From NCBI GenBank assembly GCA_900550445.1, contig URSF01000013.1, positions 1-56,640 of the forward strand: a stretch of DNA of 56,640 nt, written 5' to 3'. Shown here one piece after another: positions 51,937 to 56,640 of the stretch. Each line of letters starts with the position of its first letter. The stretch's first letter is position 1. The stretch is from an uncultured Rhodospirillaceae bacterium (GTDB lineage: Bacteria > Pseudomonadota > Alphaproteobacteria > CAAGCB01 > CAG-977). The notes under the pieces are model-generated. The model was given only the letters and a program-made list of their open reading frames with translations, was not told the DNA's origin and searched no databases. The position numbers and the translations under genes were made by a program.

Positions 51937-52536
51937 ATGAAAAACATTCTGTTTGCAAGTTTGTTTTTAAGCAGCGTACTGTTTGTTCAAAACGTTTATG
52001 CGCTGGAAACAAAGCGGCTGCCCGAACCGCAGACAAACGGCGGAAAACCGTTAATGGAAGCTTTAAAGGATCGAAAAACGTCGCGTTCTTTTTCCGACAG
52101 ACCGCTGGAACCGCAAATGTTGTCGGATATGTTATGGGCGGCTTTCGGCATTAATCGCCCGGCAGAAGGCAAAAGAACCGCGCCGACAGCCATGAACAGG
52201 CAAGATATTGATGTTTATGTGTTAGACGCTGCCGGAGTTTGGCGTTATGAGGCAAAGGAAAACGCCTTAATTCCCGTTTTGGAAAAAGATTTGCGTTCCG
52301 TTATGGCCAGTCAGCCTTTTGCGGCCAAAGCGCCGGTGACTTTGCTGTATGTCGCCGAAAATAACATTACTTCTGGTATGCATGCGGGATCTTTGTACCA
52401 AAATGTCGGTTTGTTCTGTGCTTCGGCCGGATTGAATAATGTCGTGCGGCGTATGGATAAAGATCAGCTGACGCAGGCGCTGCCTTTGCCGGCCGGCAAA
52501 GAGGTTATTGTTTCCCAATCCGTCGGATATCCTTAA
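51937..52536 (+). CDS. Periplasmic nitroreductase-family protein (SagB/ThcOx type)
   Basis: A 199-aa protein with a signal peptide (MKNILFASLFLSSVLFVQNVYA). The mature part has the nitroreductase FMN-binding beginnings, LMEALKDRKTSRSFSDRPL and MLWAAFGINRP, then a short SagB-like domain (PVTLLYVAEN, and GLFCASAGLNNVVR). It belongs to the nitroreductase group related to SagB/ThcOx oxidases of peptide-modifying systems; export of an FMN protein is unusual for the broader family but found in this subgroup. No RiPP precursor is adjacent. AAAAAGGAG lies 6 nt before the ATG. Substrate unknown. Confidence 0.82.
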   Translation: MKNILFASLFLSSVLFVQNVYALETKRLPEPQTNGGKPLMEALKDRKTSRSFSDRPLEPQMLSDMLWAAFGINRPAEGKRTAPTAMNRQDIDVYVLDAAGVWRYEAKENALIPVLEKDLRSVMASQPFAAKAPVTLLYVAENNITSGMHAGSLYQNVGLFCASAGLNNVVRRMDKDQLTQALPLPAGKEVIVSQSVGYP

Positions 52537-52619
52537 CCCGGTTGATGTTATCTTTTAGCTAACTTGTTTTTCGTTTTTTTCCTTCTTACGATATTTCAGA
52601 CAAAGGAAAGGGGAAAAAG

Positions 52620-53528
52620 ATGAAATATGTTACCTTGAACACAGATTATAAAATGCCGGTAATCGGCCTGGGAACATGGAAATCGGCGGAAGAAAAAATA
52701 TATCAGGCAGTCCGCTGGGCAATCAAAGCCGGGTATCAGCATGTTGACTGCGCCGCCGTTTACGGCAACGAAGAAACCGTCGGCCAGGCTTTGCATGACG
52801 CCGTGGCAGAAGGCGACATCGAACGAAAGAATTTATTCGTTACCTCTAAACTGTGGAATACGGCTCATAAACCTGCGGACGTGCGTCCGGCTTTGGAACA
52901 AAGTCTGAAAGATCTGCAAACGGATTATCTGGATTTATATTTGATCCATTGGCCGATCGCCGAAGATCCTTTAAGCGGCGAAGCGTTGGACATTCCGCAG
53001 GAAGAAACATGGGCAGAAATGGAAAAAGCGCAAAAAGACGGACTGGTCCGTTCAATCGGCGTATCAAATTTTACGCAGACAAAATTAAAAGATTTAATGG
53101 ATAAGGCTGAAATTATGCCAGCCGTCAATCAGGTTGAAATTCACCCGTATCTGGCACAAAACGATCTGGTTGAATTCTGCCGGGAAAATCAAATTGTTGT
53201 TACGGCGTATGCTCCTCTGGGGTCAGGGGATCGCCCCGATACGATGAAAGAAGCCGGCGAACCTTCTTTGCTGGCAGATCAGGTTGTTGCCGATATCGCT
53301 AAAAAGAATTCGGCGACGCCGGCGCAAGTTTTGATTGCCTGGGGGCTGACCCGCGGATTGGTCGAAATTCCAAAATCCGTTCAGTTTGACAGGATTGAGG
53401 AAAATCTGGGCGCGTTAAACGTCACTTTGGACGACGACGACATGAAACGGCTGAATGCCATTGATGAAACATTCCGCTTTGTAACGGGAAAAAATCTGAC
53501 AGGCGCGGATCATGTCTTTGATGATTAA
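52620..53528 (+). CDS. Aldo/keto reductase
   Basis: A 302-aa NADPH-dependent reductase of the AKR5-like group. The barrel has GLGTWKS near the N-terminus, DCAAVYGNEE with the catalytic Asp and Tyr, FVTSKLWNT with Lys, and YLIHWPI with His: the full tetrad Asp-Tyr-Lys-His. The later IGVSNFT and IPKSV bind NADPH. It is most similar to 2,5-diketo-D-gluconate reductase/aldehyde reductases. Single gene with its own terminator. Natural substrate unknown. Confidence 0.93.
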   Translation: MKYVTLNTDYKMPVIGLGTWKSAEEKIYQAVRWAIKAGYQHVDCAAVYGNEETVGQALHDAVAEGDIERKNLFVTSKLWNTAHKPADVRPALEQSLKDLQTDYLDLYLIHWPIAEDPLSGEALDIPQEETWAEMEKAQKDGLVRSIGVSNFTQTKLKDLMDKAEIMPAVNQVEIHPYLAQNDLVEFCRENQIVVTAYAPLGSGDRPDTMKEAGEPSLLADQVVADIAKKNSATPAQVLIAWGLTRGLVEIPKSVQFDRIEENLGALNVTLDDDDMKRLNAIDETFRFVTGKNLTGADHVFDD

Positions 53529-53531
53529 TGG

Positions 53532-53557
53532 AAAGCTCCGAAAGGAGCTTTTCTTTT
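53532..53557 (+). terminator. Intrinsic terminator of the aldo/keto reductase gene
   Basis: AAAGCTCC-GAAA-GGAGCTTT followed by TTCTTTT, starting 4 nt after the stop codon. Confidence 0.9.
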
Positions 53558-54008
53558 ATAATTTTAAGGATAAACGCGCTAAATCCGTCAAAACGACCCC
53601 GTTGTCAACGACAGGTTGAGTATAGGCGCGCGAAAAGTAACCTTCGTCCGTTTCATAAACGGAAAAACCGCAGGATTCATAGAAATATTGTTGAAAGCTG
53701 TCTTTTCCCGTTGCGATCAGTAATGTTTCAAAACCGTCATTGCGGGCGCGGGTTATGGCGTCCTGTATTAATAAACGTCCCAATCCCTGCCGGCGGTATT
53801 GTTCGGATACGGCAATATTCATGATTTCCGCGGTTTTGTTTTTCAGATCTTTTAAAACATATACGCCGATCGTCCGCGGCCCGTCAAAAACAGCGAAACA
53901 ACGGCCTTTGTTCAGATATTTTTCGATTTTTTTGATATCCGGATCGGCCTCTAACAACAAAGAAAGAGGATAATTTTGATAAATTTCTTTGATTTCCGGT
54001 TCGTTCAT
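53556..54008 (-). CDS. GNAT-family N-acetyltransferase
   Basis: A 150-aa protein. EIMNIAVSEQYRRQGLGRLLIQ is the acetyl-CoA-binding segment (R-R-x-G-x-G), and FQQYFYESCGF the usual C-terminal block. It resembles small GNATs that acetylate metabolites or protein N-termini; substrate unknown. Its 3' end meets the terminator of the convergent aldo/keto reductase. Confidence 0.9.
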   Translation of the reverse strand: MNEPEIKEIYQNYPLSLLLEADPDIKKIEKYLNKGRCFAVFDGPRTIGVYVLKDLKNKTAEIMNIAVSEQYRRQGLGRLLIQDAITRARNDGFETLLIATGKDSFQQYFYESCGFSVYETDEGYFSRAYTQPVVDNGVVLTDLARLSLKL

Positions 54009-54062
54009 CGGACTGTCCTTTCAAATAGCTTCAAAAGAATACGCAATTTTTTTCAAAAAATA

Positions 54063-54090
54063 TAGACAAAAAACAGAAAAACTGTATACT
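54063..54090 (+). promoter_or_regulatory. Putative promoter of the papain-fold pair
   Basis: TAGACA (54063-54068), 16-nt spacer, TATACT (54085-54090), 35 nt before the start at 54125. Confidence 0.5.
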
Positions 54091-54124
54091 GATCTTATTT
54101 CAAAGATTTTTTTAAGGAAATTCC

Positions 54125-54823
54125 ATGGCCGAACCTGAAAAAAATTGTAAATTGACTCTGTATCTGGACACGCCGAAAATGTTTTTGCGGCCGGGCAGGG
54201 ACAATATTTACATTCGTTCAAACGGTACACCGACGACAACCTGGTTTACCGGCCATGCTTTTGTCGGACTGACAGACGAAAAGGGAAATGAGGAAAAGTG
54301 GGGATATTACCCAAATCCGATGGCGTCGATAAAAGAAGAACTCAGAGGAACGCGCGGCCACTTTGAACGCGAGGATAACGGTCATTATAACGAAGCTATT
54401 GTTTATATGGTTACCCGCGACCAATATGACGCCGCAATGAAAAAAGTTCATGAAACAAAAGTTCGTCCGGGATTTTATCAGCTGTTTCATAAAAATTGTT
54501 CCAGTGTCGCCAGCGATATTCTGCGTGCCGGAGGGGTGAAAGACGCTCCGTCGCTGTTTATGGGATTAACGCCACACCGTCTGACAATGAAAAAACGGGC
54601 TTTGCAGGTAAAACGCCGGCTGGAAGTCGCTTTTTGGAAAGCCAAAAACGCCGTAAAAGGAATATTTACGGGGCAAAAGGCGCCGAAGTCCGATTTGCTG
54701 AAAATGTTAAAAGAAAAACCGATTCCCGTAACTATTTCGCAGGGAATGGCCGCGTCAAAATCCAAACAGCCTTTGGACGTCAACAAAGTTCTTTCTTCTT
54801 TAAGCGGACTGCGCGCAAAATAA
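54125..54823 (+). CDS. Permuted papain-fold (NlpC/P60- or LRAT-like) protein
   Basis: A 232-aa protein without signal peptide. GHAFVGL (His44) comes before HKNCSSVASDIL (Cys125), the His-then-Cys order of permuted papain-fold enzymes such as YaeF/LRAT-like and some type VI effector amidases. GFYQLFHKNC is typical of the strand leading into the catalytic helix. The C-terminal 80 residues are basic and helical (KKRALQVKRRLEVAFWKAK), perhaps a nucleic acid- or membrane-binding tail. It is coupled to the next gene by TAATG. Possible roles are peptidase, amidase or toxin/effector; no immunity-like gene is seen. Confidence 0.65.
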   Translation: MAEPEKNCKLTLYLDTPKMFLRPGRDNIYIRSNGTPTTTWFTGHAFVGLTDEKGNEEKWGYYPNPMASIKEELRGTRGHFEREDNGHYNEAIVYMVTRDQYDAAMKKVHETKVRPGFYQLFHKNCSSVASDILRAGGVKDAPSLFMGLTPHRLTMKKRALQVKRRLEVAFWKAKNAVKGIFTGQKAPKSDLLKMLKEKPIPVTISQGMAASKSKQPLDVNKVLSSLSGLRAK

Positions 54824-55425
54824 TGAAAGCCTATCAACAGGGGACGATTGATTATTTCTGCGGCGTTTACGCAGTGATCAATGCTTTTCGCTGGGCGGCG
54901 CGGGATCAGAAAAAACTGACATACAGAGCAGGGTGCGCTTTTTACCAACATCTGATTAAGTACCTGATTAAAAAAGATTTATTTCAGGAAGTTTTATGTC
55001 ACGGCACCTCATGCGGTTTATTGCTTAATTTATTAAACAAAGCGGATTGTTATACACAAAAACATTTTGGTTTGGCGTTGGAATTTCAGGCTCCCTATGC
55101 CGCAGAAAACAAATCTGCATTGAAAATTGTCAAAGAAATCGGCACTTTTCTGGAACAGGATCACACGGCTTGGATTATCCGTTTAAACAACCTAAATCTG
55201 GGCGACCACTGGTCCGTCGGAACGACAGTAACGCAAAACGGAACTGTCCGGTTGTTCGACAGCTATGGCTGTACCCGTTTTGACGCTAATAAATCGTTAT
55301 GGGTACCGCCAATCAAAAAAGCTGATATCACTTCGGATAATCCGACGGGTATGCCCAAACCGCCCAAAGGAAAAACGCTGTTGTTAAAAGAAGGGCAGAT
55401 TTTAATTAAAACCCGCCCTGTCTGA
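54823..55425 (+). CDS. Papain-like cysteine peptidase domain protein (C39-like)
   Basis: A 200-aa protein whose ATG 54823 overlaps the upstream stop (TAATG); the frame is open far upstream but there overlaps the neighbour. TIDYFCGVYAVINAF (Cys13) recalls the catalytic helix of C39 and other papain-like peptidases; GDHWSVGTT (His129) and LFDSYG (Asp146) complete a Cys-His-Asp triad in the normal order. No signal peptide. Paired with a permuted papain-fold protein in the same transcript: two cysteine enzymes of related fold in one operon is unusual. Substrate unknown. Confidence 0.65.
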   Translation: MKAYQQGTIDYFCGVYAVINAFRWAARDQKKLTYRAGCAFYQHLIKYLIKKDLFQEVLCHGTSCGLLLNLLNKADCYTQKHFGLALEFQAPYAAENKSALKIVKEIGTFLEQDHTAWIIRLNNLNLGDHWSVGTTVTQNGTVRLFDSYGCTRFDANKSLWVPPIKKADITSDNPTGMPKPPKGKTLLLKEGQILIKTRPV

Positions 55426-55431
55426 TAAAAG

Positions 55432-55902
55432 TTACACGCAGCAGCATCCGTTTGCATTGGCGACAGGGGAATATCCCGTTTTGCATGACACGCCGTCACA
55501 ACCCAACGGCTTGCAGCAGCACCCCGTATCCGTCGCTTCGGCAACGGCATTGACCGAACACGATACCCCCGTGCAATTCGGTACGGCTGTCTGTCCGTCA
55601 CAATAATTTTGCTGCGGACAGGATAGGCATAAATCTCCCGATATATACCGGCCGGACGCGCATAACAGACACTTTCCCGTTAACCGGTCACAGTCTTTGC
55701 AATTGGCGTCACATTCTTTTGCCAGCTCGGGCGCTTCGAATCCCGACTGCAGATTGACTTTAGCCTGATGCGATGTTGTTGCATTGATGTTGCGTCCCAA
55801 TTTAACGGCTTTGGCGATTTGAAACGGTTCGGGCGTATGTTCGGCCTGAACGGTTGCGGCTGCGCAGATCAGAACGGCGCAGAATAAAAACAGTTTTTTC
55901 AT
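55432..55902 (-). CDS. Secreted Cys-rich repeat protein A
   Basis: A 156-aa protein. Signal peptide MKKLFLFCAVLICAAATVQA. The mature part has about 22 cysteines, with a CDANCKDCDRLTGKCLLC-like unit (furin/EGF-like cysteine spacing) and ends in NGCCCV, preceded by a similar GCCCK. It is expected to be exported and strongly disulfide-bonded. The next gene upstream codes for a related protein. Surface or envelope role inferred only from export; I recognise no named family. Confidence 0.7.
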   Translation of the reverse strand: MKKLFLFCAVLICAAATVQAEHTPEPFQIAKAVKLGRNINATTSHQAKVNLQSGFEAPELAKECDANCKDCDRLTGKCLLCASGRYISGDLCLSCPQQNYCDGQTAVPNCTGVSCSVNAVAEATDTGCCCKPLGCDGVSCKTGYSPVANANGCCCV

Positions 55903-55913
55903 GTCCGCCTGCC

Positions 55914-56426
55914 TTATTTATTGATACAGCAGCAGCCGTCATCGGATAATTTCATGCGTGACGGGCAAGAATTGACCGTATTCGCCGGCGTATCTTTGAC
56001 ACAGGTTCCGTTGAGCCTTGTGTAACCGGAATTACAAATCAGGCATTCTGAAGATGACAAACAAGACGAACAGTTTGCAGAGCAGGTCACATTTTCACCA
56101 CCGTCGCAAGGGGTGCGCTGATATCTGTAATAATTTCCATCGAAAAAACAAGCTCCTTTTGTCCCGTTAAACGGCGCACTTCTGACATATTCACAGTCTT
56201 CCAGAGTACGGTATCCTACTGTTGTAAGGGTATTATTGACGGTGTTGCATTTGCCCTTACCGTATATACATACGTAATCTCTTCCGTTCATTCCGCCGGC
56301 ACATGTGTATGGTGACAAACAGTCAGCCTTACATGCTGTTAATGATGTATAATGTGCTTCTGACACAGAAGAAAAGAACAACACTGTCGCCAGCGCTGCA
56401 AAGAAAATTAAAGTTGATTTTTTCAT
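55914..56426 (-). CDS. Secreted Cys-rich repeat protein B
   Basis: A 170-aa protein. Signal peptide up to VSEA (about residue 24). The mature part has about 18 cysteines and includes CSANCSSCLSSSECLICNSG, the same spacing as in protein A, and ends DDGCCCINK like A's NGCCCV. RBS AAGGATTG stands before ATG 56426, and the leader contains a terminator-like hairpin at 56452-56478. With protein A, 11 nt downstream, it forms a small operon of paralogues. Probable extracellular or outer-membrane-facing disulfide-rich protein; function unknown. Confidence 0.7.
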   Translation of the reverse strand: MKKSTLIFFAALATVLFFSSVSEAHYTSLTACKADCLSPYTCAGGMNGRDYVCIYGKGKCNTVNNTLTTVGYRTLEDCEYVRSAPFNGTKGACFFDGNYYRYQRTPCDGGENVTCSANCSSCLSSSECLICNSGYTRLNGTCVKDTPANTVNSCPSRMKLSDDGCCCINK

Positions 56427-56451
56427 TTGAACAATCCTTTTTGTTTCGGTT

Positions 56452-56478
56452 AAACAAAAACCTACCTTTTCAGGTAGG
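56452..56478 (-). terminator. Intrinsic terminator or attenuator upstream of the Cys-rich genes
   Basis: On the minus strand CCTACC-TGAAAA-GGTAGG is followed by TTTTTGTTT, 25 nt before the Cys-rich protein B start. It ends a transcript coming from the right (gene or small RNA beyond the window) or attenuates the Cys-rich operon. Confidence 0.6.
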
Positions 56479-56580
56479 CGGATGTTCAGAAACCGTATAC
56501 AAGTTTACGGCTCGGCGGTTTCGCGCAAAGCCTTATAGCGCCGACATTGTTAGAAAGAAAAGATGTATACTCTAATTTAG

Positions 56581-56636
56581 TAAACAGGCATTTAGCCTGT
56601 TTATGTCCGATAGAGAGTTGCAACTCTCTATCGGAC
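56581..56636. repeat. Two adjacent perfect palindromes at the window edge
   Basis: 56581-56602: TAAACAGGC-ATTTA-GCCTGTTTA. 56605-56636: a 32-nt perfect palindrome with 15-nt arms, GTCCGATAGAGAGTT around a central GC. No T-tract follows either on the visible side, so they may be DNA-level sites or a hairpin pair whose context is cut off. Confidence 0.6.
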
Positions 56637-56640
56637 GGCA

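Noticed and set aside
54496..54822. Long upstream extension of the C39-like protein
   Set aside because: Overlaps the papain-fold gene upstream in a shadow frame; the TAATG start at 54823 is natural.
1..56640. CRISPR arrays, rRNA, intact IS elements
   Set aside because: No regularly spaced repeats, rRNA-like stretches, or transposase genes with terminal repeats were seen.

Overview
The window reads as one contig from an uncultured Gram-negative proteobacterium. An alphaproteobacterium of the host-associated, moderate-GC kind is my best guess. This rests on the overall gene set: lipoproteins with lipoboxes, PepN, YqgE, PurU, an NlpD/DipM-type factor, MotA/MotB, GDP-deoxysugar synthesis and small Cys-rich secreted proteins. 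No rRNA, tRNA, CRISPR array or intact insertion sequence was seen.

Region 1 (1-13.1 kb, minus strand) is a tightly packed surface-glycan operon, with most junctions overlapping as ATGA or TAATG. Reading in its own direction it runs: two serine-recombinase paralogues that have lost their catalytic serine, a 64-aa orphan peptide, a GT2, a GT4-GT2 fusion, a 42-aa peptide, a phosphomannomutase-like HAD protein, a nucleotidyltransferase, Gmd, a cupin, an SDR, two GT8 proteins, an Rmd-type reductase, a GT2 and an FAD mutase-like enzyme. The sugar genes suggest mannose-1-P and GDP-mannose chemistry leading through Gmd and Rmd to a GDP-6-deoxyhexose such as GDP-rhamnose. Four of the glycosyltransferases and the orphan peptide end in the same tandem LFGF-h-P-h-h-K-h-K tail. 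An intact serine recombinase (13.3-13.9 kb) lies just upstream.

Region 2 (13.9-28.3 kb): a gene-poor stretch with one copy of a structured RNA element, a dihydropyrimidinase, a polytopic membrane protein, a beta-propeller-like protein, then a complete MoxR-DUF58-DUF4381-BatA-BatB/C-BatD operon, followed by a GNAT, MetG, a membrane-anchored protein and YqgE.

Region 3 (28.3-40.2 kb): a DsbD-like protein without transmembrane cysteines, YbaK, a periplasmic protein, PepN, an NlpD-type LysM/M23 lipoprotein, a small lipoprotein gene broken by one stop codon, and two paralogous lipoproteins. Between these two lie a 25-aa two-repeat microprotein with a Fur-like box and the second copy of the structured RNA, which sits just before the second lipoprotein. 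A tiny membrane peptide and RecG follow.

Region 4 (40.3-56.6 kb): Mfd, PurU, a Crp/Fnr regulator, a Sel1 protein, an alpha/beta hydrolase, MotB and MotA, a PAS-GAF-PAS-GGDEF-EAL protein, a periplasmic nitroreductase, an aldo/keto reductase, a GNAT, a coupled pair of papain-fold proteins, and two Cys-rich secreted proteins.

The strongest candidates for something new are the tandem tail shared by glycan enzymes and an orphan ORF, the two-copy structured RNA with covarying helices and a conserved alternative pairing, the two catalytically dead recombinases heading the glycan operon, and the two-repeat microprotein. All functions are inferred from sequence motifs read by eye. No database search was run.
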